Of a stretch of 64,000 nt of DNA, positions 16,665 to 25,225 are shown piece after piece. Positions within the stretch are counted from its first letter, which is position 1; every line of letters starts with the position of its first letter. The position numbers and the translations under genes are program-made. The notes under the pieces are model-generated. The model ran no database searches. It was given only the letters and a program-made list of their open reading frames with translations, and was not told where the DNA came from. Source of the stretch: CAYSRC01 sp964433495 (lineage in GTDB: Bacteria > Bacillota > Clostridia > Oscillospirales > Ruminococcaceae); NCBI GenBank assembly GCA_964433495.1, contig CAYSRC010000002.1, positions 1 through 64,000 on the forward strand, written 5' to 3'.

Positions 16665-17624
16665 TTGACAGCCGGGCGGTACGTATTTATCATCAACCCG
16701 CAGGCGGGCAGAAGAAACGGCGGCATAAAGCTTGCCGAGGAGATAGAGGCGCGCATGGGGTCGCGGGGGGCCGCGTTTTCGGTGCGCTTTACCGAGCGCG
16801 AGGGCCATGCCCGCGAGATGGCAAGGGAGGAGGCTGAGACGGGCGACGGGGTGGTCGTTGTCAGCTGCAGCGGCGACGGGACGGTCAACGAGTGTGCCGA
16901 CGGGCTTGTCGGGCACGACAACGCGGCGCTCGCGGTGATCCCCCGCGGCAGGGGCAACGACTTTGTCAAGTCGCTCGGGCGTATCGAGGATTTTGACATC
17001 GACGCCGCCGTCGACGGGGAGATCGTGCGTATCGACACCCTCGACGTAAACGGCAGATGCTGCCTCAACCTCGCCTCGGTGGGCATCGACGCCGACGTCA
17101 ACTCGTACATCGGGCGGTACAGCCGCATCCCGCTGCTGCGCGGGCCGATGGCCTACAACCTCGCGCTGGTCGAGCGCCTCTTCAAGCCGCTGTCGCGCGA
17201 GCTCACGGTGAGCATCGACGGCGAGGTGTCGCAGGGCAGGTTCCTGCTCGCAGCCGCGGGCAACGGCCGCGTGTACGGCGGCGGATACAAGGCGACGCCC
17301 GAGGCGCTGCTCGACGACGGCCTCATCGACGTCGTGACGGTGAGCGAGATTTCCCTTTTAAAGGTGTCGGGCGTGCTGGCGGACTACAAGAACGGCAGGC
17401 ATGTCAAGGACGGCGTCGTCGCGGACAAGCTCAGGGGATGCCTCAAATATGTCAGGGCAAAGAGCCTCAGGGTGACCTCGGAGAAGCAGGAGTTTGCGAT
17501 AAACAACGACGGGACGCTGAGCTTTGGCAGGGTGATGGATGTGCACATCGTCCCGCGCTCGATAAACGTCGTGGCGCCGCCGCGGTGCGACCGCAGGGGG
17601 TTGTCGGCGGCAGAAAGGGGCTGA
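16665..17624 (+). CDS. Diacylglycerol kinase-like lipid kinase (DagK/YegS family)
   Basis: A 319-aa protein with the DAGK catalytic domain: FIINPQAGRRNGG at the N-terminus, the nucleotide-binding GDGTVNE motif near residue 65 and PRGRGNDFVKSLG near 88. The YegS/DgkB C-terminal domain follows, with GNGRVYGGGYKATPEA. These cytosolic or peripheral enzymes phosphorylate diacylglycerol or related lipids to recycle lipoteichoic-acid or phospholipid by-products. The TTG at 16665 is chosen because a GGGGGG-rich ribosome site lies about 10 bp upstream and the conserved N-terminal strand follows directly. It is probably monocistronic. Confidence 0.88.
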   Translation: MTAGRYVFIINPQAGRRNGGIKLAEEIEARMGSRGAAFSVRFTEREGHAREMAREEAETGDGVVVVSCSGDGTVNECADGLVGHDNAALAVIPRGRGNDFVKSLGRIEDFDIDAAVDGEIVRIDTLDVNGRCCLNLASVGIDADVNSYIGRYSRIPLLRGPMAYNLALVERLFKPLSRELTVSIDGEVSQGRFLLAAAGNGRVYGGGYKATPEALLDDGLIDVVTVSEISLLKVSGVLADYKNGRHVKDGVVADKLRGCLKYVRAKSLRVTSEKQEFAINNDGTLSFGRVMDVHIVPRSINVVAPPRCDRRGLSAAERG

Positions 17625-17926
17625 AGGCGCACGGGCTCTGTGCGCCCCCTCGGCGAGCCGACGGGGGCAGCCGCGCCGCATATTCTGCCCGAGGGCCGGC
17701 CGGGCGCGCCGCAGCGGAGAAAGAGGACGCCCGTTGCCCGGTTTTTATGGGCCGTGCGGACAAATTCGGTCAACACCTGTCTCGCGGCCCGGCCTGCGGG
17801 GCACGGCTTTACACGGCGCGCAAAACGGTGTATGATATATGATCGGAGAGCAAACATTTGTTCTGACACAAAAAGGGGCTTTAGGTCCCTTTTTCGCGCG
17901 AAGGAGAGAACAGGGAGAATCTGACA

Positions 17927-19909
17927 TTGGCTGAGACAAAACGGTACAACAACGAGAGCATCAAGGCCCTCAAGGGCGCCGACAGGGTGCGCAAGCGACC
18001 CGCGGTCATCTTCGGCTCGGACGGCATAGAGGGCTGCGAGCACTCGATATTTGAGATCATCTCCAACTCGCTCGACGAGGCGCGGGAGGGATTCGGCGAC
18101 CGCATCGTCGTCACGCAGTTTGCGGACAACTCGATCGAGGTCGAGGACTTCGGGCGGGGCATCCCCGTCGACTACAACCAGAAGGAGAAGGAGTACAACT
18201 GGAAGCTGCTGTTCTGCGAGCTGTACGCCGGGGGCAAGTACAACAACCTGACGAGCGGGAGCTATGAGTACTCGCTCGGGCTAAACGGCCTCGGCCTGTG
18301 CGCGACGCAGTACGCGTCGGAGTACATGGAGGTCGAGATATACAGGGACGGGTTTAGGTATAACCTCAGCTTTAAAAAGGGCAACCCCGACGGGGAGATG
18401 AAAAAGGAGCCCGCGCCCAAAAAGCGCTCGGGCAGCCGCATCCGCTGGAAGCCCGACCTCAAGGTGTTCACCGACATAAACGTGCCGCGCGAATACTTTG
18501 AGCAGACGCTCAAGCGGCAGTCGGTCGTCAACGCGGGGGTGACCTTTTTGTACCGCAGGCAGACGGCGGACGGCGGCTTTGAGCAGACCGAGTACTGCTA
18601 TGAGCACGGCATAAGCGACTATCTGAGCGAGATATCGGACGGGCGCGAGCTCGCGCCGATACAGATCTTCGAGGGCGAGCGCACGGGGCGCGACCGCGAG
18701 GACATGCCCGAGTACAAGGTGAAGATGTCGTTTGCGGTGGGCTTTTCGCGCGAGGTGAGCTTTATCGAATACTACCACAACTCGAGCTTTCTTGAGCACG
18801 GCGGCTCGCCCGACAGGGCCGTCCGCCTGGCGTTCGTCGCCAAGATAGACGCGCTGATAAGGGAAAAGAAGCTGTACAAAAAGGACGAGAGCAAGATAAC
18901 CTTTGCGGATGTCGAGGACTGCCTGATGCTCGTGTCCTCCTCCTTTTCGAGCGTGACGAGCTATGAGAACCAAACCAAAAAGTCGATAACCAACAGGTTC
19001 ATCGCCCAGGCGATGACCGAGTTTTTGAAGCACAGCCTTGAGGTCTATTTTATCGAGAACGACAAGGACGCCGAGAAGATAGCGAACCAGGTGCTCATCA
19101 ACAAGCGCAGCCGCGAGAACGCCGAAAAGACCCGCCAAAGCCTCAAAAAGACCCTCCAGTCGGCGGGGGACATGGCGAACAGGGTGCAGAAGTTTGTCGA
19201 CTGCCGCTCAAAGGACCTGACCCGGCGCGAGCTGTACATCGTCGAGGGCGACTCGGCGCTCGGCGCGTGCAAGCAGGGCAGGGACGCCGAGTTTCAGGCG
19301 ATCATCCCGCTGCGGGGCAAGATCCTCAACTGCCTCAAGGCGGACTATGACAGGATATTCAAAAGCGAGATCATCACCGACCTCATGCGGGTGCTGGGGT
19401 GCGGGGTGGAGGTCAAGAGCAAGGCGAACAGGGATCTGTCGACGTTTGAGCTTGCCAACCTGCGCTGGAGCAAGGTCATCGTGTGCACCGACGCCGACGT
19501 CGACGGGTTTCAGATACGCACCCTTGTGCTGACGATGCTCTACCGGCTCACCCCGACGCTCATCGAGCGGGGGCTTGTGTACATCGCCGAGTCGCCGCTC
19601 TACGAGATAACGGCGGGCGAGAAGACCTATTTTGCCTATTCAGACGCCGAGAAAAACAGGATAACCGCCTTGCTCGACGGCAGGAAGTTTCAGCTTCAGC
19701 GCTCAAAGGGACTCGGCGAAAACGAGCCCGACATGATGTGGATGACGACGATGAACCCCGCCACGCGGCGGCTCGTGAAGGTCTTGCCGTCCGACGCCGA
19801 GGCGACGGCCGACATGTTCGACCTGCTGCTCGGCGACAACCTCGCGGGGCGCAAGACATACATCGCCGACCACGGAAGCGAGTATATGGACGAGCTTGAC
19901 ATAAGCTGA
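17927..19909 (+). CDS. Type II topoisomerase subunit B (ParE/GyrB-like, divergent)
   Basis: A 660-aa protein with the GHKL ATPase module (NSLDEA near residue 47, DFGRGIPV near 77, LNGLGLCATQYASE near 120) and the TOPRIM domain (VEGDSALGACKQGRD near 440, PLRGKILN, TDADVDGFQIRTLV near 520). It is the ATPase/TOPRIM subunit of a DNA gyrase or topoisomerase IV heterotetramer. It departs from standard GyrB/ParE motifs (EGDSALGACKQ instead of EGDSAGGSAKQ, SLGLNGLG instead of GGLHGVG). This suggests the second, divergent topoisomerase pair found in many Clostridia rather than the main gyrase. The TTG start has CAGGGAGA upstream. The gene for subunit A follows after 14 bp. Confidence 0.9.
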   Translation: MAETKRYNNESIKALKGADRVRKRPAVIFGSDGIEGCEHSIFEIISNSLDEAREGFGDRIVVTQFADNSIEVEDFGRGIPVDYNQKEKEYNWKLLFCELYAGGKYNNLTSGSYEYSLGLNGLGLCATQYASEYMEVEIYRDGFRYNLSFKKGNPDGEMKKEPAPKKRSGSRIRWKPDLKVFTDINVPREYFEQTLKRQSVVNAGVTFLYRRQTADGGFEQTEYCYEHGISDYLSEISDGRELAPIQIFEGERTGRDREDMPEYKVKMSFAVGFSREVSFIEYYHNSSFLEHGGSPDRAVRLAFVAKIDALIREKKLYKKDESKITFADVEDCLMLVSSSFSSVTSYENQTKKSITNRFIAQAMTEFLKHSLEVYFIENDKDAEKIANQVLINKRSRENAEKTRQSLKKTLQSAGDMANRVQKFVDCRSKDLTRRELYIVEGDSALGACKQGRDAEFQAIIPLRGKILNCLKADYDRIFKSEIITDLMRVLGCGVEVKSKANRDLSTFELANLRWSKVIVCTDADVDGFQIRTLVLTMLYRLTPTLIERGLVYIAESPLYEITAGEKTYFAYSDAEKNRITALLDGRKFQLQRSKGLGENEPDMMWMTTMNPATRRLVKVLPSDAEATADMFDLLLGDNLAGRKTYIADHGSEYMDELDIS

Positions 19910-19923
19910 AAAAGGAGTGCAGG

Positions 19924-22170
19924 ATGGCACGAAAAAAGAGAGAGACAGCGGCGGAGCGCAGCGCTGTCGGGGAGAATATCGAGATAGAGGGCGCGGGGAT
20001 AACGCGGGAGAGCGGCGTTGTCGACACGCTGAGGACAAACTATATGCCCTACGCGATGAGCGTGATCGTGTCGCGCGCGTTGCCCGAGATCGACGGTTTT
20101 AAGCCCTCGCACCGCAAGCTGCTTTACACGATGTACCTCATGGGTCTGCTCAAGGGGCAGCGCACAAAGTCCGCCAACGTCGTGGGCCAGACGATGAAGC
20201 TCAACCCGCACGGCGAGGGCGCGATATACGAGACGATGGTGCGCATGGCGAGGGGCAACGAGACCCTTTTGCACCCGTATGTCGACAGCAAGGGCAACTT
20301 CGGCAAGGCGTACAGCCGCGACATGGCCTACGCGGCGTCAAGGTACACCGAGGTGAAGCTTGCGGAGATAAGCGCCGAGCTGTTCAGCGACATCGGCAAG
20401 GACACGGTCGATTTTGTCGACAACTACGACAACAGCATGAAGGAGCCGACGCTCTTCCCGACGACCTTCCCGGCGATCCTCGTCAACTACAACATCGGCA
20501 TTGCCGTCGGCATGGCGAGCGCCATCTGCTCGTTCAACCTCAACGAGGTGTGCGAGACGACGGCGGCGCTGCTCAAAAACCCCGACCACGACATCGCCTC
20601 TACCCTAAAGGCGCCCGATTTTCCCGGCGGCGGCGAGCTGCTGTACGACCCCGCGGCGATGCGGGAGATATACGAGACGGGGCGCGGCTCGATAAGGGTG
20701 CGGGCGCGCTATCGGTATGTCAGGGAGAACAACTGTATCGAGATAACCGAGATACCGCCCACGACGACGGTCGAGGCCATCATGGATAAAATAGGCGAGC
20801 TCGTCAAGGCGGGCAGGGTGCGGGAGCTGAGCGATATGCGGGACGAGACCGACCTCAAGGGCCTGCGGCTCACCCTCGACCTCAAGCGCGGCGTCGACCC
20901 CGAAAAGCTGATGAACAAGCTGTTCAGGCTCTCGCCGCTCGAGGACACCTTCGGCTGCAACTTCAACCTGCTCATCGCGGGGACACCGAGGCTGCTTGGG
21001 GTGCGCGAGATCCTCGAAGAGTGGACGGCGTTCAGGCGCGAGTGCATCCGCAGGCGGGTGTGCTATGACCTCGCGGGCAAGAAGGACAGGCTGCACCTGC
21101 TCGAGGGCCTCTCGCGCATCCTGCTCGACATCGACAGGGCGGTCAGGGTCGTCCGCGAGACCGAGGAGGAGCGCGAGGTCGTTCCCAACCTGATGATTGA
21201 ATTCGGCATCGATGAGACCCAGGCCGAGTATGTCGCCGAGATCAGGCTGCGGCACCTCAACCGCGAGTACATCCTCAACAGGGTGGGCGAGTCGGACAAG
21301 CTGCGGGACGAGATATCCGAGCTTGAGGGGGTGCTTGCCGACCGCAAAAAGATCGACCGCATCATCATGCTCGAGCAGGCAGAGGTCGCCCAAAAGTACG
21401 CGCAGCCCCGGCGCACCGGGATATTGTACGACGTGCCCGAGGACGAGCCTCTTGAGGAGGAGAGCGTGCCCGACTACCCGGTGCACCTGTTCTATACCGA
21501 GCAGGGGTACTTCAAGAAGATAACCCCGCTGTCCCTGCGCATGGGGGGCGAGCACAAGCTCAAGGAGGGGGACGCGATAGCAGAGCACGTCGAGACCAAA
21601 AACGACGCGAACCTGCTGTTCTTCACCGACAAGCGGCAGGTGTACAAGGCGAAGGCGGCCGACTTTGCGGACGGCAAGGCGAGCGCGCTTGGCGACTATG
21701 TTCCCGCGGTGCTCAAGATGGACGAGGACGAGCACCCGACGGCGCTTGCCGTGTGTGAGGACTACCGCGGACACATCGTGTTCTTCTACAAGAACGGCAA
21801 GGCGGCCAAGGTGCCGCTTGCGGCGTTTGAGACCAAGCTCAACCGAAAACGGCTGCAAAACGCCTACAGCAAAAAGAGCGAGCTTGCGGCGGTGAGGGTG
21901 TGCCGCGAGGACGAGGAGTTTGCGGTGTTCACGACAGCGGGCAGGATGCTGCTCGTGAACACGGCGCTTATCCCCGAAAAACAGACGAAGGACACGCTGG
22001 GCGTCGGCATCCTGACCCTCAAAAAGAACGCCGAGGTGGACAGGGTCGTGCCCCTCGCGGAGCTTGAGCTCGACAACCCTCAAAGGTACCGCACGAGGAC
22101 ACTGCCCGCCGCGGGCGCGCTGCTGCGGGCGGAGGACGCGGCCGAGCAGCTGACGTTGGGCGAGCGGTAG
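19924..22170 (+). CDS. Type II topoisomerase subunit A (ParC/GyrA-like, divergent)
   Basis: A 748-aa protein with the breakage-reunion domain. The catalytic Tyr lies in AASRYTEVKL near residue 138, the quinolone-region equivalent is KSANVVGQTMKLNPHGEGA (near 79), and LLYTMYLMGL and VDSKGNFGK are present. A coiled-coil tower (about 400-480) and a C-terminal beta-pinwheel without a clear GyrA-box follow. The lack of a GyrA-box argues for decatenation or relaxation rather than supercoiling. It forms the enzyme with the preceding gene, to which it is coupled (14 bp, AAAAAGGAG). A partial copy of its 3' end lies 140 bp downstream. Confidence 0.9.
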   Translation: MARKKRETAAERSAVGENIEIEGAGITRESGVVDTLRTNYMPYAMSVIVSRALPEIDGFKPSHRKLLYTMYLMGLLKGQRTKSANVVGQTMKLNPHGEGAIYETMVRMARGNETLLHPYVDSKGNFGKAYSRDMAYAASRYTEVKLAEISAELFSDIGKDTVDFVDNYDNSMKEPTLFPTTFPAILVNYNIGIAVGMASAICSFNLNEVCETTAALLKNPDHDIASTLKAPDFPGGGELLYDPAAMREIYETGRGSIRVRARYRYVRENNCIEITEIPPTTTVEAIMDKIGELVKAGRVRELSDMRDETDLKGLRLTLDLKRGVDPEKLMNKLFRLSPLEDTFGCNFNLLIAGTPRLLGVREILEEWTAFRRECIRRRVCYDLAGKKDRLHLLEGLSRILLDIDRAVRVVRETEEEREVVPNLMIEFGIDETQAEYVAEIRLRHLNREYILNRVGESDKLRDEISELEGVLADRKKIDRIIMLEQAEVAQKYAQPRRTGILYDVPEDEPLEEESVPDYPVHLFYTEQGYFKKITPLSLRMGGEHKLKEGDAIAEHVETKNDANLLFFTDKRQVYKAKAADFADGKASALGDYVPAVLKMDEDEHPTALAVCEDYRGHIVFFYKNGKAAKVPLAAFETKLNRKRLQNAYSKKSELAAVRVCREDEEFAVFTTAGRMLLVNTALIPEKQTKDTLGVGILTLKKNAEVDRVVPLAELELDNPQRYRTRTLPAAGALLRAEDAAEQLTLGER

Positions 22171-22279
22171 GGGGCGGCCCTCCTCTCAGTCGGTTCCTGC
22201 GAGCAGAGGGGGGCTTATCGTCCGCTGTTTGGGACTTTTCGGCTCGACTGCGGGTGATTTTGAGGCGGACTGAGAACCC

Positions 22280-22315
22280 GGCCGAGCAGCCGACGCCGGG
22301 CGGGCGGTAGGGGGC
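22280..22315 (+). repeat. Partial duplicate of the 3' end of the topoisomerase A gene
   Basis: This 36-bp stretch matches 22140-22175 (last codons, stop and following bases of the topoisomerase subunit A gene) at about 32 of 36 positions. The offset is exactly 140 bp. The remainder of 22171-22544 has no supported gene. Confidence 0.6.
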
Positions 22316-22544
22316 ATGCATACGGTTTGTTGCCATATGGGGCTTTCGGCTCGGCCGCAGAGTGTTTTGCGGCCGCGGGGCCCGCGGGAAGCCGACGCCC
22401 CGTGTGCACCGGGAGGGCTGTGCGCTGCTTTTTTGGGTCGCAGCGCGCGGGCCGACCGGGTGGCGGTGTAAAGAATTTGTTCGTCCCTTTTTGAGCGGCG
22501 CCGAGGCGGAAAAAAATAAAAAGCGAAAAAGGTCGGGTTTGCAC

Positions 22545-22573
22545 TTGCCAAGCGGGGACAAAAATGGTATACT
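22545..22573 (+). promoter_or_regulatory. Sigma-A promoter of the tRNA-Arg/tRNA-His unit
   Basis: TTGCCA (22545-22550), 17-bp spacer, TATACT (22568-22573), ending 38 bp before tRNA-Arg. Confidence 0.75.
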
Positions 22574-22610
22574 GATATTCGCTATCCGCAAGACGCGAGA
22601 GCTATGATGT

Positions 22611-22687
<77 letters not shown>

Positions 22688-22707
22688 ATGAGTTTAAAGC
22701 GGAATAT

Positions 22708-22785
22708 GGTGGGTGTAGCTCAGTTGGTTAGAGTACCAGGTTGTGGCCCTGGGGGTCAAGGGTTCGAATCCCTTCATCCACCCCA
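22708..22785 (+). tRNA. tRNA-His (anticodon GUG)
   Basis: A cloverleaf with acceptor GTGGGTG/CATCCAC, the extra G(-1) at 22708 opposite discriminator C73 as expected for tRNA-His, anticodon stem CCAGG/CCTGG with loop TTGTGGC (anticodon GTG), and encoded CCA. Confidence 0.96.
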
Positions 22786-22786
22786 A

Positions 22787-22822
22787 AATCCCGACGCGTA
22801 TATGATTGCGTCGGGATTTTTT
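22787..22822 (+). terminator. Terminator of the tRNA-Arg/tRNA-His unit
   Basis: Stem ATCCCGACGC/GCGTCGGGAT followed by TTTTTT. It is nearly the same hairpin as the one following tRNA-Gly (186-221). Confidence 0.85.
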
Positions 22823-22905
22823 CATAGGGGGATTATCCCCCTCTTGACGGCGGTTTGCGCCGCATTTGCTCTGCAAACGGCCTGTCACCCCCTTAGATGA
22901 AAGCG
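22787..22905 (+). repeat. tRNA-3'-associated repeat, inverted copy of 108-221
   Basis: About 115 bp from the terminator hairpin through GGGGGATTATCCCCCTC, GGCGGTTTGCGCCGCA and CTGCAAACGGCCTGTCACCCCCTTAGATG matches the reverse complement of 108-221. The order is the same and mismatches are few. Both copies lie directly at tRNA 3' ends. Confidence 0.75.
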
Positions 22906-22946
22906 TTTGACGGCTTACAGCCCAAACGCTTTTTTAAAAGGCGCGC

Positions 22947-23274
22947 AAAGGATAAGCGCGCCCGCGAAAGGGGGCAGGCTTTGAACAGCTGACGAACACA
23001 ATCGGATTCGCCCGATTGACAAAAACCAAAAGTATTTATATAAACAAAATTTGTTTGTTGCAGCGCGGCAGCAACGACCTCAGGATCCCTTGTGCAAAGG
23101 GGGAATCCGAACGCAAAAGGATAAGCGCGCCCGCGAAAGGGGGCAGGCTTTGAACAGCTGACGAACACAATCGGATTTGACCGATTGACAAAAACCAATA
23201 AACAGAATTTGTTTGTTGCGGCGCGGCAGCGCCGACCTTAGGATCCCTTGTGCAAAGGGGGAATCCGAATGCAA
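22947..23274. repeat. Two tandem copies of a 159-169-bp repeat
   Basis: Copy 1 (22947-23115) and copy 2 (23116-23274) share AAAGGATAAGCGCGCCCGCG, CAGCTGACGAACACAATCGG, TTGTTTGTTGC and GGATCCCTTGTGCAAAGGGG in order. Copy 2 is about 10-12 bp shorter in the AT-rich middle. No ribosome site or protein feature is seen. Confidence 0.8.
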
Positions 23275-23600
23275 TCGGTACGACGGGCGACACAACTCGC
23301 GGGAATATACCTTGAGGCTCCCTTACCGAACGCAATCGGTACGGCGTTCGGCAGGGTTCACACGTTCCCGTGAATTGTGCCGCATGTCCGTACCTTTAAC
23401 ATGCGGCCACCCTACGGGAATATGTAGGGCGTGTCGAATGTCTGTTCCGCCGCCATTCGACCGACTCGCGGGAATATGCGAGCCGTGCCGTACCTGTGCG
23501 GCTGAGGGATTGACCGAAAAAAGCCTTATCGCATGAAAGGACTTTTTGCTGCAATGTCAGGCTGATCGCCTGCAATCCCTACAATCCCTACAATCCCTTC
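23275..23600. repeat. Composite dispersed repeat
   Basis: It repeats blocks seen at 14803-15220 and 54200-54530: GGCTCCCTTACCGAACGCAA, CACCCTACGGGAATATGTAG and GCTGAGGGATTGACCG. A small triplication of CAATCCCTA/T lies at 23573-23600. Nothing else is recognisable up to 23758. Confidence 0.7.
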
Positions 23601-23758
23601 GCCGCACCGCACCCTGCCGAGAAACGGCAGCTTCAGCGGGTCTCCCTTTTTAAAAAAATGGGGGCGGCATTTTGGTTTCGGCAGACAGGCTTGCGGCGCT
23701 CTCGTGTAAGCGATTTTCTTCGCGGGTCAATCTCCCGTTTGCCGCGTGAGGGCCCGCG

Positions 23759-24841
23759 TTATCCCGCCCGCTCGACGGCGCTGTCGCAGAACGCGACGAT
23801 TTGATCAAAGAGCTCGGCGTCGACCTCGCTGACGAGGAACCTGTCGACGGATGAATAAAACCTGTCGAGCTCTGCCTCGGGTATCTCGCCGCCGTACTCC
23901 TCGCGCAGTCTGTCAAGCTCTTCGTCGAGCTCGTCGCCGTACCGAAGGGCCTCCTTTGACTGGACAAGGTTTGAGTGCCCGTTCTGCCCGGGCTCGCTTC
24001 GTACGATGTACTGCACGTTTGGGTTGGTTATGCTGTCCCGAGAGGCGTATATCGCCGCGCTGTCGGGAGGGATGACGGTGTCGGCATCGCCCTGAATGAC
24101 AAGCACCGGCGTGTCTGCTCGGTTTATTGCGTCAACGGCCCCCGCGTTCGCGCCGGCGCCGAACAGCGCGAGCTGATAGAGATAGATGTACGGGTACTCG
24201 ATGTAGCTGAGAAGCCCCATCGAGTCCTTTATCCACTCGATGACCATCTGCATGGGCCGGTTAAAGCCCGCCACGCTCACCGCCGCCGCGATGTCGTGCC
24301 CGCGCGGCAGCACGGCGGAGACGGCATATCCTCCCCAGCTGTGACCGTACAGAAGAACAGGGAGGCCCGCGAACTCGGGCGCGCTTTCGACATAGCACAG
24401 CGCGGCGTCGAGGTCGAGCGCCGACTGGTTGGGCCCCACACAGCTCTCACCCTCGCTGTTGTGGCACCCGGTGTTGTCAAACGCAAGGACCCGAAAACCG
24501 CTGTCGACAAAAGCCATTATCTCGGCGCAGTAGTTTTCCGCGCCGCCGCCCATGCCGTGTGACATGACCACGAGCCCCTTTGTGTTCTGCTGCCCGAATA
24601 CATAACCAGCAAGCTCGTTTTCTCCCGACATAAAACGCACGGCGCTGTAGGGGTATTCGCCGCTTATATCGGCATACCGCAGGTACATCGTCCGCTCGCG
24701 CGGGACGGTTCTGCAAAATGCCTCGTCGTATCCCAGCTTGATAAACACCATCGAAGCGATTGAAAACAGGACAAAGACCGCCGCCAAAGCCCACAGGGCT
24801 ATCCGGGCGGCCTTTTTGGTTCTCGGCTTTTTTTCATCCAT
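23759..24841 (-). CDS. Membrane-anchored alpha/beta hydrolase
   Basis: A 360-aa protein with a single N-terminal transmembrane helix (about residues 14-38), so the catalytic domain is probably extracytoplasmic. An alpha/beta-hydrolase fold follows: SHGMGGGAENY forms the oxyanion region, GHSWGG carries the nucleophile Ser (near residue 165), and VIQGDADTVIPPDS supplies the acid. EPGQNGHSNLV is a candidate for the catalytic His. It resembles serine esterase/aminopeptidase-type (BAAT/YtmA-like) hydrolases; the substrate is unknown. The ATG at 24841 with GAGGGGG upstream is preferred over longer frames lacking a site. It stands alone. Confidence 0.82.
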   Translation of the reverse strand: MDEKKPRTKKAARIALWALAAVFVLFSIASMVFIKLGYDEAFCRTVPRERTMYLRYADISGEYPYSAVRFMSGENELAGYVFGQQNTKGLVVMSHGMGGGAENYCAEIMAFVDSGFRVLAFDNTGCHNSEGESCVGPNQSALDLDAALCYVESAPEFAGLPVLLYGHSWGGYAVSAVLPRGHDIAAAVSVAGFNRPMQMVIEWIKDSMGLLSYIEYPYIYLYQLALFGAGANAGAVDAINRADTPVLVIQGDADTVIPPDSAAIYASRDSITNPNVQYIVRSEPGQNGHSNLVQSKEALRYGDELDEELDRLREEYGGEIPEAELDRFYSSVDRFLVSEVDAELFDQIVAFCDSAVERAG

Positions 24842-25145
24842 TTTTAGAACCCCCTCGGGAGAATTGCGCGCTCGGACGTTTTTGCCCGCAAACCGATGCG
24901 GCGGGGCGGCGTTCAAAGAATCGCCGCGCCCTGTACCGTGTCGGGCGTGTACGGGATGCGGTGCGCAGTGTGTCAAGCGCCGACGCGTGATTTAAGTATA
25001 TCACGAGGACGACGCGAAAGGATTAAAAAAACATTAAAAAGAGGCCGACGCGATGTCCCGCCGCAAAAACCGCGTGCGGCGCGGCGGCTCACGGCGGCCG
25101 AGAGCGCGGTCCGGCGGGGGAGGACGGCCCGCGGCGCATAAACAG

Positions 25146-25180
25146 GAAAAAGGTCCCTGCCGCAAAAGCGGCAAAGACCT
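25146..25180 (-). terminator. Terminator of the acyl-CoA ligase operon
   Basis: Minus strand: GGTC...GCCGC, TTTT loop, GCGGC...GACC, then TTTTTCC. The flanking 24842-25225 shows no gene. Confidence 0.75.
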
Positions 25181-25225
25181 TATAAACTGTCCGATGATAC
25201 ATGAACGCAAAGCGCCGTTCGGTCT

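Noticed and set aside
22947..23274. Possible CRISPR array
   Set aside because: There are only two copies, the units are about 160-169 bp, and no short repeat alternates with unique spacers. No cas gene is in the window.
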